Assembly: GCA_030549495.1 (NCBI GenBank)
Contig: JAUIRK010000879.1
Coordinates: 248,001 to 312,000, forward strand
Source: Nectonema munidae
Taxonomy: Eukaryota; Nematomorpha; Nectonematoida; Nectonematidae
Reading direction: 5' to 3'
DNA length: 64,000 nucleotides
Position numbers and translations under genes: made by a program. Under the pieces are notes generated by a model, which saw nothing but the letters and a program-made list of their open reading frames with translations, made no database searches and had not been told where the DNA came from. This document shows positions 12,601 through 27,600 of this stretch, piece after piece. How positions within the stretch are numbered: the stretch's first letter is position 1; each line of letters starts with the position of its first letter.

Positions 12601-15600
12601 ATTGTCAACATTTTACCTAATAGTGGCGATTTCTGATCAACTCTAGTGTCTTCTATTTTTTTTATAATTCTTACGCGCATGTTTTAGGCGAATTCTTGTC
12701 AGCAAAATTGGGAATATCAGGAAATAATGAATAAGCCAGTAATGGTTTTAAACTGCCTAATAGCATTAAAACTTCTCAAAACAGGTAAGCGAGAGTTTGC
12801 AAAGTTTCAAATGTTATTTCCAATAATTCTCCCTTGATCATAGGAGGAACGTTTATTTGCAAGCTGTTTGAAGTTAACACAATCTTCAGCGTTAGCCTGC
12901 TCTACCTTGTTCGAGCCAGCTTTGACAAGATGTGCTTAGTCAAGCCAATGACAAGCAAACCTTTCAACTCGGAAAAGTAGTACTCCTCTATACTTTATCT
13001 CCAGGCTATAAAGCATAACGTTACTTTTATGCATTAATATCATTTTTTATCTTAAGTACCAATAATAATGAGACTTTCTGATATTTATATATTTTATATT
13101 TTTAATTTATATATTTTAACTCTAAAATACAAAGAGTTATACCAGAATGAACAATTTTTGACTTAAAAAATTTGATTTTTTTCAATTAAAAAAACTCGTT
13201 TCCTAGATTATATTTAATTAATTTAAAATTTTGAGTAAAATAACTTTAGATTTAAAATAAAATATTTGATATTTTTAGTTTAGAGAGAGTTTTTAAAATT
13301 TTTAATGAGGCAAAACTTTTTTTGAACTTTATGTCCTAAAAAATTCTAAAAAACAGGAAAAAATAGTCCAATCTAGTTTAAAATTGGTTTATAGTGACTT
13401 TTTTTTTTTATGTTTTTTGACTATTGATCTTCATTCTCCCTGAAAGGAGAAATTTTTTAAAGGATGTTTTATTCGTAACTTTATTTCAGCTTTTTATTCA
13501 AAATTAAAAAGAAATTTATGATGAAAATTAAAGGAAATATAAGGTATGAATGATACTTACTAATCACACAAATATTCATTGAAAACATTTTAATTTTTGG
13601 TTTTCTAAAACAGCTTTACACAAAATAAATGTTTGACTTTTTATTGACTTTATTGACCTAAAAAATCAAAAAAAATAGAAGAAAATAAAGGTAAAAAAAA
13701 TAAAAGTCTAAAATTTGTTTACAGTGACTTTTTGTACTTTTTTTTTTAAAAATGATTTTTGACTTTATTGCCTTTTGTTGCCCTGGACTGCTAATAGAAG
13801 ATTTGAAAGAAGAAATGTTCAAAAAATTGTCTACACCCAGTAGAAGCAGTACATCTGAAAATTAAATTACAAATTCTAATGTGCAATAATTTTTGTTGTA
13901 CTTTTATTATTACACTGACATTTACTTTTAGATCGAGTTAAGTTAGTGAGAGAAATCGAGTAATAAAAGTGTGATTTTTTATTTAAAAAAAAGAAAATAA
14001 AACATACCCAGCATTCCGAATTAGTTATCTAATTCGAATTACTTATCGAAATGCATGTTTTTAGCTGTGCTCTATAAATTACTTTGAGCGATCTTGTTAT
14101 GCATTAAAAATTATCTGATGACAATCTAATCAATTAATGCGATAAATGGTGACTAAGGTAGTCATCGAGAAGGCACACTTGCTTGTATCGAACTATGAGA
14201 AAGTAGGCTTGATGCGGGATCGAACCCAAGACCTTGAGTTATCGAAACCCAGTACCTAACCAACCTTACTCACGCCCCCTCAAAATTTTAACATAGTAAA
14301 TAATTGACCTAAAAATCAACTAAAAAGAAAATCTGGGAAAAAAATTTCACCATTTCAAGTAAAGAGTAAAAATGAATTTTAAACACAATTATAGTAAAAA
14401 AATATAAAATAGTTTTTAGTATTGGAAGGTAAAAAGTTTCTATACTTTGTTAAAAGTTTATTTAGCATCGAACAAAGCCTCTCAACTGCACATACAAGTA
14501 GTAGTGGGATTCAATTTTTTTGCCAGCCGGTTCTGTTACAAAAAAGTCAAATTTGTCAGCAAATAAACTGATCAATTTTGATTATTCCCCAATAAAATTT
14601 TAAAATAATGGTTAAACAAGCATCATGATGTGGGTGCTTATTTTACTGTACGGTCGGTCTGTACTATATAGATAAATAAATATTTTACTGTTCGCCGAAC
14701 TAATCTAACAAACCGATGCGAACCGGCTGAATCCCACTACTGCATACAAGTAATCTTAATTTTAATTAATTTTAGTTTTCACTCTTAAAATTCTAATTAT
14801 AGCATTCTTATTGACCCTTTTAACTAAATATTTCTTGATGTTTCTATTTTTTTATATATCTTGTGTATCTCTCTTCCATCTCTCCATCTTTTACAAGGTC
14901 GACTTTTTCTTTTCCCCATAAAAGGATGTTTCATTATTCTACGCACATTATCATTTACCTCTTTTCTCTTGACATGACAATACCAGCGAATTGTGGTTCT
15001 TTATATCATGCTTAGCACACTCATTTTAACGGTACTCTTTTGTCTTATCATTGGTGCAGCATTCCTCTTCTTGAAATCTAATGGATTCAAAAACTTTTAT
15101 AGCATTTTTAATGTTGGAAAGAAGTAGCATCAATCTTGATAACAGTTTTGATGCTTGATAATTGTTTGAAAATAAGTGGACTTTACTTTGTTTAGCTCTT
15201 CCCGCTAAAATACCTTCTGTATTCTTAAAAGATTCTACAATATCCTTGATTTCTGACATTTTTTCAGTAATAGGAAGCAGCATTCAACCAACTTGCGCAG
15301 CGCGTTATAATGAGTGTAGCCAATATTCTTAAATCAACATTTCGACTTTTATTTTTAATTGTAACAGATTTGATAGTAAAGCAATCAATTTACCTACTTG
15401 TTTGTAAAAAAATTGATTTTCATTGCACAATTATGTTGTAATGTGAAACAAATTAGTATAAATTGCATTTAGAATTTTACCTGCAGCTATATTGTATTAG
15501 GCGGAATCAATTGAAAAGATTAGAAAATTATCTTTATGAATATTGAATTCTCTTTGAAGACCATCGACTAATCTAACTAACTCTTCTGAATTCAGGTGTT

Positions 15601-18600
15601 CTTCAAATGGCATAGTACTAACAAGCCACTTCTTTTCTGGAGCATTAATTGAGTCGAGAAATCATTTACAAAATTAAAATCTCTAACAGTGCTTTCATCA
15701 GCCATTATGAAATTTTTTATACTCAGCATGAAATCCTTTATATAATAGCCAATCATGAGCAAGATCGATAACGATTACTCTACAGGAAGAAACTGGAGAT
15801 ATTGTGTATCCCTAAACAGAAAAAATTTAATTGATGGATGGAAGAGCTTGTAAAGTGGAATATTAGATTCTAAAAAACGTCCTTTTGACCGGTTCTAAGT
15901 ATCATCATCCATTTTGCCTTCTAGGCCTGGTTATTGTTCCCAAAGAGTCGGGGTCAACCAGTTTCCTGCAACAACTACGCCATTTCATTCTTTCTTTAGC
16001 ATACTTCGACAAGCTTTTTTTTCTATATCGTGGTGAATCACTTCATTCATGTTTTTTATCTTCCTCTCTTCATCTTTCCATCAATCAATTCATCTTTTAT
16101 CTTCTTTACAGCGTTCCCTTCGGACATCCTTTCGACATGACCAAACCAACGTAATCGATTCTCTTCTAAATGCACTTCTATATCCTCAATTCCAAGTTTC
16201 TTTCTCAACACATCGTTGGCAATCTTATCTTTCAGCGTCTTTCCGCACATCATCCTAATCATTCCCATCTCAGTTGTTTGTAGCCTTCTCGTGTCACCTT
16301 CATCACCCAGCATTCAGAACCGTAACAAATCGTACTTTTAACGCAAACTTTATAGTCTTGCTTTTAGTTCGTCAGATAAAAAATTTCCACACAGTAAGTC
16401 GGATAATTCCTTGAACTTTTTCCAACCTAGGCGTATTCGCGCTCCTACTCTACTAGAAACATCACTTTTGCAATTGATCATATCTCCCAAATAACATAAA
16501 TCATCAACAACATCGAACGTATCATCTCCTAATTTGACTTTTTCAACAAGGGTACTTACGTGTCTCGATTTTGACTTTCTACAAACAAACCACTCACTGC
16601 AGAAAGAGGCCCTTTATAGAGGAACATCTTTTGTGAACCCACTTATTACAAGTCGGAATACAATGGGTTTCTCATTACCCTCAGTCACATAATGAACAGG
16701 GGTGGACACTACTCACTTCCTTGACACCATTAGTTTTATTACTCACGATCATCACTTTGGTCTTTGCTACATTTATTTATAATCCTTTGCTTTCAAGTGC
16801 TCTTTTCCATTCGGTATACTTAACATTAAACTCATCCAAACTATCACCTACAACTACCAAATCATCAGCATACAAAAATTCACGATTATTTTTCGGGATT
16901 TCCGAGCTCAGAGCGTCCACCTTCGATACGCACTGCTGTTCTTGAATCTCGATTCATTTCCATTACTGCGTTCACTTCAAACTCAGGTATACCCTTCTTT
17001 CTTAATGCCCAACGTATAACATTCCTAGGAACTGAATCAAAAGTCTTCTCAAGATCGACAAACGCTATATACAATTCTTTTCCAACTCTCAAATACTTCT
17101 CAATCAGTTGCCTCATTATGAAAATTGCGTTTATAGTGCATTTTCCTGGTGTAAACCCCATTTGCAGATCATCAATATAAACTTTCGCTCTGATTCTACC
17201 TTCAAACACTCTTTCCAAAACCTTCATACCATGCTCCAGCATTTTCAGACTTCTGTAATTCTTACACTCTTTTGCATCGCCTTTCCCTTTTACAACGGAA
17301 CTTAAACACCTTTTCTCCAACTTTCTGGTATTTTTTCTCCATTCATCATTCGATTTCCAATCTTTGCTAACTCATTTTTCAATTGACACATCTCAATCAC
17401 CTCAAAAGGTAGACCACTTGTTGGGCCATCCGACTTATCATGCTTCATCTTCAATATAGCGGCCTATATCTCCTCTGCTGTTATTAGCCTTACTGGACCC
17501 TGGATAATATTGTTACTGGAAGAAATTTCCCAAGAATTTTCATTATTGAAAAGTTTTTCACAGTATCCTTTCCATGTTTTCAATCTGTCTTCTAGATCAA
17601 GATGTTTGTTTCCATTTTTATCTGATATGCAAGGCACGCCAACAATATCTTTTTTATTTCTAGTGCTATGTTTTGCCATTTCAAAGACTTTTCTCATTCT
17701 TTCTTCTGGTCTCAAATTCTTTTAATTCCTTTTTAACTTCGTCAGTCATTGCCCTCCTAATGACCTTTTTTTGCCTCTTTCCTGCTCTCCACAAAATCCT
17801 TTCTAGCTAACTCCGTTTTTACTTTACGCCAATTTTTGTATTTCGATTTCTTATTTTTAACTGCATTCTTAACATCCTGGTCATTCCAGCACCAACTCTT
17901 TCTTTCTCCTCTAGATTTCGAGACGCCGCACACTTTTTTCATGACATTTGATAAAACCTTCATCTTGTCATCCCAGCAATTGGCCTCTTCCAGAACACGC
18001 TGTGCTTCTCTAACAAACTTTTCCTTTGTACGAGTCTCTTTCAGTTTCCAAGTTTTCACTCTCTTTTTCTTTTCCCTATTAATCGTTCGTTTCGGATTAA
18101 AAATCATGTCCGTAACTCACAGTCTATGTTGAGTCATCACTTCTTCACCAGCAATCACTTCCACGTCCTTAACTTTATCGCTTTTTCTAACAATCAAAAG
18201 TTATCAATTTTTCCTTCTCTTTTTTGAAACGGGTATTGACAATCTTGAGGTCAAAACTATCGGCAAAATCTAGCAGCATTTCTCCCTCTTTATTTCTTTT
18301 TCCAAAACCAAAACCTCCGTGAACGTCTTCGAAACCTTCAACATTCGGAAACCAACATGTCCATTGAAATCACCAAGAACAACACACTTACCTTCATCAT
18401 CACTTCAGTCAAACAATCGTAAAACTTCACTTTTTCTTCTAAACTAAGACCAACCTGTGGTGCTTAGGCAGATACAAATGTCAGCACTTCTTCGTAAACA
18501 GCCATCTCCATAATAATTACTCTACTTGACACTCTTCTAACACTGACAATCTTTTCAAGCCAATCCTGATGAACCATTAGACCAACTTCGCCTTGTCCTT

Positions 18601-21600
18601 CTTTGTTTCCAATCCAGTACAATTTGTATCCGTGCTCACCTGCTCTAATCATCCGCGTGCCTTCTTTCTTATATCTCACTTCCTGAAGACCTGCAACAAT
18701 TACTTTTCTTTCTACAAGCATCTTCAGCACTTCTACCTACAAGCGAAGCAACATTTGCTGACGCAAATCTGAGTATTTTCATTGGCTTTCTAAGGGACAA
18801 AAATTTAGGAATCCTGGGCTCCCAATGGGCTTTACCAGGGTCCGTCATGAGTCTTCTTGTACTTACCTCTAAGAAAAACTCCTTCCCCGTAACTCTATTT
18901 CCCCCAGTTACCCGGAGGTTAAGCAACTGGGAACATAATTTTCCGTAGTATTTGAGTTGTTGTTGCATAATGTTATTTTGGAGCATGATTTTTATGACCA
19001 GATGTCCTTCCTGGCGCCAACCACTATTTGTATTCAGGACTGGAAACCTTTAGCCTTTATACAATCAAGTACTAAACCCACAAGGCAGTGGTAATTTGGA
19101 ATCGGGGTTATTTTCTCCTAGAACAAGAGCCAACCAAAGCTATCGAGTTTGTTCTACCCGGAGCTTTAGGTTAAAGCGCCTGTTACTCGCTTTCGCCTCC
19201 AGATTATTTAGTCTTAAACAACCCCGCCACGTGAAGGCAGATCTAAAGACTTGCTGTTCAGAGGCTGTAAGAGACGCATGTGTCATATGAGGCATTTTAT
19301 AAGAGAATGAAAGCTCAACCTCAACCTCATTCTCCACCTCGACATAAACAGCATTAGAGAGAGGTCTTTTGTTTCCGGTTCTAAGTATGTTTCAATAATA
19401 TTTGTATTCAAAGAGCTTGTCTATGTTTTTATCTTTTTCTTCGGTTATCATTAAAGTATGTTTTATCGTGATTTACAATTCTCCACATATTTTACAAAAT
19501 AATCTTTTATTATAAGAAAAAGGGAATTCATCGAGATTCTTTTTGATTAGTAAGTGATTTTAAAAAAGTGAATTTTGTTGATTTATTAGCAAACATCTTT
19601 TAAAAGAAAGTAAAAAATGTTTGTTTTCATCGACAAGGCACAATTGCGCCGCTTGTATCGAACTATGAGCAAAGCAGGCTTGATGCGGGATCGACCCAAG
19701 ACCTTGAGTTATCGAATCCAGCACCTAACCAACCCTACTCACGCCCAAACAAAAAGAAACCATATTTAAACTTGAAAAAGGTTAGATTGCGATACATATA
19801 TAAAAAAAGTGTTAAATACATAAATATACTGACTTTCTACAAAAAAAAGACTCTATTGGCCTATAAAAATTTTAAAATAAAAAAAATCAAAAAATAAATC
19901 TAAATTAACAAATTTATTTTTTATTCCCCTTAGGTATCTCGTTTGCTTTGGATTGAACGAGAGAAATAAACTTTGGATTTTGCAACATCTCGAAAGAATT
20001 TACGATCTCTTCCTTTTATTCAAATCTTATCCAGAATCCAAGAGTCTTTTTTCGCTTCTTTTCATTCCCATTTTATCGATTGATTTTTGTAGAATGGCAT
20101 GACATAATTAAAATTCTTCCTCCTCATGTACTTTCTTACGATAAAGATTTCACAAATTTCATGGTCCAGTGCAATAATCATTTTGGGCAGTTTCAATCTT
20201 CAGCGCTCGCTAAACTCGTCCAATTTTATGCAATTCCATCATTGGTATCCACTCTGGATTTCAATATCCTTGAAAAAAAAGTTAAATCTCTTTGGAAGTT
20301 AAAAGAACCAAACACTGCAATGTTTAAAGAAATCAAAACCGGGTCCTCTATTGACCTAGAGTTTTTTCAATATACTCAGGTTTGGGGTTTCTTCATATTT
20401 TATGATTGATGTAAAACTCATGGTGTAATTTGATTTCAATACGACTTTTAAACTGTCTCTAAGACAAATCAACTTAGAAAATATTGTAGCAAAGCACGTT
20501 TATTATGTTTGTATATACTAGGGTCCCCTAAAACGGTGCCCGAGGGCAGAAGTGGGCCCCCGGTATTTAAGATTTTGCAATTTCGTAGATAAGGATTCTG
20601 GAAGCGCTCGTAAAATTAATGAGTTTTCCTTTTAGAGCAAATGGTTTTGCACTTCCGAAAAGCTTAGCGAAAATTTCTTTCCAGCTGAAGTCCAAAATAA
20701 AAATGAAAGCAAAGTTTTCTGACTAGTTCTTGGTTTCCTTTGCCTGGAAAATATCTACTTCTCAAAAAACACGCCTTATTATTAACATGTGTTTTTCTTC
20801 ACCATACTTATGTGAATCAGCATTTTCGCATATAGATATGAAGAAAGATAAATACCTTAACAGACATACATGTAAATAGCAAAATTACAAACGTAATTTT
20901 GAAAACGTAACTAAAATAATTTGCAAAATATATCTTAAAAATATTTACTTTTTTTTGTGATAATCTTTATTTAGACCTTTAAAGGCGGTGTGCTTCTTGA
21001 CCACGTATTATTGTATATTTTCGAAAAATGCTGGATTCGTTTTCTCTACAGAAGAAGTGTACAGTACAGCCTTATGTCTCCAAATTTTCGCGTATCCTAA
21101 CAATCAACATTTTCCCTGAACTACGTCTCATGTAACCAAACCTCCTAGATCCTAACGGAACAAAACATGATTTTTAATTCTAAGATATATTTCAAGTCTG
21201 TGTAATAATTTCTATTTTTGTACAAGTATTTTTATAATTTTGTTTAATTTTTAACAATGAGATTGGGTTTGTATTAAGAAACACTTTACACTCTTATGAC
21301 AAAAAGTTATCAAGTTATATATAGAAGATATATTCTATTTAATTGGGATTAATACGTAACCCAAATAAAGAAGCAACACGATTGTTTACACAATTAAGTG
21401 CTAATAAGCATAACGCCCATTATTATTATTTAGATACTGTGTGAATTAAATGTTCCATTATAAATACTCTCTACAACACCTGTATTTCGTTTTTTACCTA
21501 TTCGAACTAATATTAAACGAAATTTTGTAACATTGCCTTTCATTATTTATATGGTTTTATCATTTCTCTGCTACACCTTTTTTTATCTACTGAACCGCTA

Positions 21601-24600
21601 AAAACGTTTTATTTGAGCGAAAAATCATTTGGCATATTAGAAATCTTTCAATCAATATCTGTATGATAGACGTTAATAAATATTTATTATAAACGCAAAT
21701 ATTTAGTTTAATTTTTTCAGTTATTGATGATGACGTCAAGTGTGATACCGGATTACAGAAATTAGAAGGGCGTCTATTATAAGGTGTTATGTTCCCCTTT
21801 CTCTTCTAGCTTCCTACTAGGGTTTGCTCCCGGCTCTGAAATACTGGGACGTTCCCAGTTCTAAAAATTTGGGAACCGTCTCGGAACCTAAAAGTATTCC
21901 CGGTTCCGAGAATAACTTAGTTATAATTGATTTATTTCACTATGCGATTCTTTGCATAAAACTTTACTGCACTTCATTCATATAAAATCTTTTTTTCATT
22001 GTCATCTCATTTTAATGGTAAACGGAGAAAAGTGTGCAAATGACAAAAGAGTTTATTTTTCTTTTTTTTCTCTGATGCACACTTTTCTCCTAGAACCATT
22101 TTAATGATAATGATATAGGAAGAAAAAGTGTACATCTGTTTATAATAAATCAAAAACGTCAATTTCATTGCATCTTTTTGCTGTCTATATATCTCCTTAA
22201 GGGTTTTGTAAGTTTTTTTCGGTATCGGTTCCTAATTTTCGATACTTATGCAAACCCTACTTCCTATACTCGAATAATAATTGGATTTTTTTAAATATCG
22301 TCTCATCTTTTGTCATTTATGTTTTTTTAAGTATATACATTCTAAACAAGAAGAAGAAGCCTTTATTATACAAATGTAAATGAAAAGGGAAAACAACTTC
22401 AAAAACAATAAAAATCAAATGGCACACATGAGAATACAAAACATATTTGTATAAATGGTTGAGAAATAGTTCCTAGGGACCGCTTAAATCACAACCATCT
22501 AGTACATTTCAAAAAAGGGTAGATACACAATATAAATTTTCAAACATTACAAATTTAGTGAAGAGATCGGCAATAAATGCATAAACTAGATACTTAATAT
22601 ATGTATTCACTAATAAAATCTAGAATAACATAGATACGTAAAGCAAATGTCATTCACAGCTAATAAAAAGATGCAAAATATATACATTTATGAATACGAG
22701 CGAGAATAACAATTATGAATATTACATTTCATATTATATTCATTAAGAAAGAATTCTATTAATTTCATTTTAACTATAGGCAATAAATCTTTACGATCAA
22801 AATTTTTTGGAAGTACTGTATTCCATAATTTAAAAGCTCTGAATCTCAAGCAAAAATTTGATTTGCGCAATCTAAATCTTATAATTACAAATGAACAATT
22901 ATTTCTAGGAGAGTATGATACAGCATTAAACTTATAAGTAAACCAATCACAAAAAATATCAGGTAAAAAATTATTAAAATATTTACATATAAATAGTGAA
23001 ACTCTATGTTTATAAAGATCATTAAATTTCAGTAATTTTGCATAATAAAAGAGAATTGATGAATGAAAGAAATAAGGTTTATTAAAAATAATTCTCATAG
23101 CTTTTTTTGAGTAATATAAACAATATCATTCTTTGTATACCCCCAATTTTCAATACTATATGTTAAGTGAGCAGTGCCCGCGCTACCTATATAATTTTGG
23201 GGCACGTGCCCCCCCCCCCCCCTAAAATTTTTGGTTTTGCCCCATGCACTTTTTAAAGGAAAAATAAATAAGCAAAAATTTTACACAATAATCTTATATA
23301 AATACTGGTGTATGTGTATGTATAATATGAGATTTCTATAGGTTTTTATACAGAAGTACTTCATGCTTTTCAGCAAAGTAATATAGGATATAAAGTAATA
23401 TAGGAAATAAATTTTTTGCAAATGTGTTTCTTTGCCCCATTTCAGCCCCCTTGAAATTTAGCTTTAGCGCGGGCACTTTAAGTGAGGTAGAAAAAGTGCT
23501 TTATATAGAATAAGTTTTATTTTAACCCATTTAGGACCAATGTTCCTATTTTGGAACATAAGTAATTTCATCTTCGTCTGCTTTTTTCAATGACTTTGAA
23601 TATAAATCGTCTGCGTTTTTTTAGATATCGTGTGCTTTGCTTGGTCTTAAATGGGTTAAGAGGGAAAATATTTTTAACAACTCTAAGTCTACCTAAAATT
23701 GAATTCAATTTGGAAACAACAAACTGGTGATGGGCATTCCAATTTAATTTATTATCAACAACAGGACCTAGAAAATTGAATTGATCAACATACTCAATCA
23801 TTGGATTTGGCTTAGTTGTTTTATGACTATTAGAAAAGTACATGGCCTTGCATTTATAAAGACTTATTTCCATAGAATTGCATTGCGATGTAACCATTTG
23901 AGGAGTGAATTAAAGCAATCAAATGAGATGTCTTCTTTAAATGGAATTAAAAGAGTTATGTCATCTGCTTACATGAGCAAATCATTGTCACAGAAGACAT
24001 CGGAAATATCATTCAGGTAAGTGAAGAACAATAAGGGCCCAATTATTGAGCCGTGGGGAACCCCACATTCAACTAATTTCAAATCAGATGGTGTATGATT
24101 AATAAAAACAGACTGATATCTTGATCCGAGATAAGATTTGAGCAGTTTACAAGATGAAGAATCAAATCCAAAGAGACTAAGCTTATGAATGAGATTACAA
24201 TGAGGCATTGTATCAAAGGCGCTAGAGAGATCCGAAAAAATTGTAACTAAAGATAAGCCATTATCCAAATAGTAAGAAACTTTATCGACAAAGATGGAAT
24301 GAAGTAAAGTAGTTGAGTGATGCTTTCGAAAAACCCAAACTGTTTCTCATAAATAATATTGTTCTGCAATGCAAAAGTTTGATGAATATTTTAGACAATG
24401 AGGAAATAATGCTAATAGTTCTAAAATTAGAAGCACAAGTTTATTACCATTTTTAAATACAGGAAGGAATAACTTTGGTATACTTAAAAACAGATGGAAA
24501 AGTACAATGTGATATGCAAGAGTTGAGACCAATTAGTAAGTATTTGGCCAAAGATGATAAAACAAGTCTCATATTAGCTATTGATATACCATATATATCT

Positions 24601-27600
24601 TCACTAAAATTATTTTTCATTTGATTTACAGTCAAAAGAATGTCATTCATGGTGAATGATGCAAACTTAAAAAAAGAGTTAGTTCTTCGAAGTAAAGTAC
24701 TTGTAATAACCTGCGGCTCAGACTTTGCTTTCTTAATGAAAGTATTATTAAAAACATCACCTATTGATTTATCGTTCGATAAAACTATATCACCGTTCTT
24801 CTATTTATTATTCTTGCTTCCTTTAAAACATTTGTTAAGTTTATTCCACATATCTTTAGAATTAAAGGAGTTAAAATACTTTTGAAAATATAGTTTTTTC
24901 TGAGTTCTGATAGCAGACTTAATTTTTTTTCTTAAAGAAACAAACTTACTTTTAATATGGGAGTAGTCTGTGTCATCTGCCCTCCTTAATAATTTATATA
25001 AATAATCTCTCTGTTTAATTAATTTTAGTAGGTCTATGTTAATCCAGGGATTTATAGCAAACTTATATTTATTTTTGTTATAGTACTTCAAAAGTACCAT
25101 GGATTCAGAAATTTTATGTGAAACAATATTGTTGAAAACCGAAAAAAACGCTCAAGATCATCATAAAAATCCCTAAGTTTTTCCTTAAAACCAAAGCTTT
25201 GTATACTTGTTATAAATTTAACTGAATCAAACTTTTTCTTTATAATAATTTTGTCAGCTATTTCAAAATTGGGAGACAAAAAAATTGGGAAGTGGTCTTA
25301 TATCCCTGATTCTAAAACACAAGCATCATAAGTAAACTTAGAATCATTCAAGAAGAAGTTATCAATGATAGTCTTGTGTTGAGGTCTGCTAACAGAAGTA
25401 ACACAGAACTTCAAAGAAAATGACAACATTAAGTTATAAAAGTGATTAACTTTTCTATTTACAAGAGATTCCAATTAAAATCACCAAACACTATGTGGTA
25501 ATTAGTACTACCATGTAACATTAAGTATTGATTCATTTGAAAATATTTCAAAAGAAATTTCGATAGATGGTGGACGATAAATATTGTGTAAAACAATATT
25601 CTTACTACAAACAAGAAAAATCTCGATCTCGAAAACTTCAAAGGAGGATAAGATGAGATCTTTGAGAACACGGTATGATAACGTATCATGAATGAGAAAA
25701 GCTAATCCAGAGTGAGTAGATAACTTACAAGGTGAAGAGAAAACATGATATTGGGGATAGTCAACAAAATTTACATAATTGTCACTTAGTCAAGTTTCTT
25801 GTAGGCCAACAACTTTTAATTGATTATCATTATGCATATTCACATTCTCAACTAAATTAAATATATCAGGAAACTTTAGAGTAATTGACTGAGAATTCAA
25901 CGACATCAAATTAAAAGCATGCTGTAACTTTACATCATTCACCTTATCAACAAGGTTAGAGGAAACATATAGGCCTCCTCATTTTCATATTCGAATAACT
26001 TAGAAAATAAAACATCATCTAAATTTTTATAACTGTTAAAACTATCATCCTTAAAATTCCCAGCACAATGATCAAAAATTTTGTAACCATTTTTTGGCAA
26101 TTAAAGCAGATGTGCTTATCAGAATTCCCTTCATATTGCAAGTATCACATTTATGATACAAAACACAATATTTACATATAGGGAACGATTTTTACAAAAA
26201 TTAAGTGTATGCCCATAATGACAACAATTTGAGCAGAACTTAACACCATAATAGTCATAACATCTTACAACATTAAAATAAATATAAAAATTATTAAGTT
26301 TAATAAAATTATAAACCTTACGGGACACCGATAACGACGACAAGCTTCTTGCGAGCAAACTTCGAGCTTTTAGAAAACAAGAATTTAAGAGAATTACTGC
26401 CATCTTTTTCCACAATCTTCAGTAACTCAGGATTCTTTATTTTTATCATGTCAATGACTACATCATCTTTCACATCATCATCAATATAGAAATGAATTTT
26501 AGGAATTACTGCTTTAGTAAAATAAAATTTTCTTAGAAGTGTTTATTCTTTATTAATTACATTTATATATCTATTAAATAGAAAAAAACATAAAAATGTG
26601 AAATATATATAAATTTCGGTTTACAGTTTATTTAGTGGGAGTTTATTTACAGAAACTAATTGTAGTTGATATTTTCCTCTTCGCCCTAGCTCTAAATTTA
26701 TTTAAAAGAGGTTTATTTTTCCAATTTTCAGGAAGTAGATGCCTGCAATCTGATTCCATCCTTTTCAAAGTTTTCAATCTTACTGGAGCAAGCGAATTCG
26801 ATATTTGCTATAACAACGTGCACTGCGCACAGAACACAGTTAATATTTTCCTTGTCAAGTAAATTGAATTTTTGTTGGAATCCTCGTTTAAAAGTTTGGA
26901 AGTCAATTCCTTACTTAATTGAATCGAAATTCAAAATCTGTTTACCTCCCAGAACTCTTCTCCTTGGGGAATTTTCATATCGTTACAAAGAATGCACTTC
27001 CACCAGTAAACTTCTTTTTACATTTCAAATTTTTACTTTCCAAAACTAGTCACTTACTTTTTTAAGACTAGATGAAGAATAAAATTTATTTCTAAAAATT
27101 TTTTTGAATAAGACTTTGTAAATAGAGTTTAAAAAAAGGAACGAGAATTAACTTATGCTACATTTTGTAACTAATTACTTTTAGCACGATCAAGTCTAAT
27201 AAAGAATTTGAGATTGAAACATTTTTTAAATATATGTCTGTTTTCTGAATATGGTGTATAATAATATTGCACAAAATTTAATAAATTAATTTCCTGATTG
27301 ACATAATTGATATATAATAATTGTTTAATATCCTTTTTTTATTAGCTCTCTTAATTTTCATATTAAAAATATTAATAAACTATCAACAATTTAACAAATA
27401 ATTAATTCTTAATTTTGTTACAATATATGCAAAAAAACTTAAAAAAATGCTTTACAATGATTATATAGGGCGTATAAATAAACATATTGTAGCATAAAGT
27501 TTGAAAAAAATTCTTTTGAATAAAATACGCAACATAAATTTAGCGAATGTCCACTTTCCATCGTGAAGTATTTACAAGTTCATCTCACGAAAATGATTTT

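Larger units (their letters stand above)
22340..26530 (-). mobile_element. Jockey/CR1-like LINE with ORF1 and ORF2 remains
   Basis: On the minus strand, ORF1 has Cys/His knuckles (CYDYYGVKFCSNCCHYGHTL, about 26.2 kb). Endonuclease remains (NYHIVFGDFNWN, about 25.5 kb) follow. RT comes next with FSDLSSAFDTMPHCNLIHKL, GVPHGSIIGPLL and a damaged ADD site near 23970. A C-terminal 'SPRNNCSF' region (22.7-23.1 kb) ends at a GAA/TTC-rich tail at about 22350. There are many stops and frame changes. A hAT MITE and a TTAA MITE are nested in it. It lies in CMTR1-like intron 8. Confidence 0.75.

Noticed and set aside
20519-20600. hAT terminus 'tagggtcccctaaaacggtg'
   Set aside because: No matching opposite end or target duplication was found nearby.
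27546-27600. ATG and mini-intron that would start a new gene before CMTR1-like exon 10
   Set aside because: The exon already joins exon 9 in phase, and no independent support for a start was seen.
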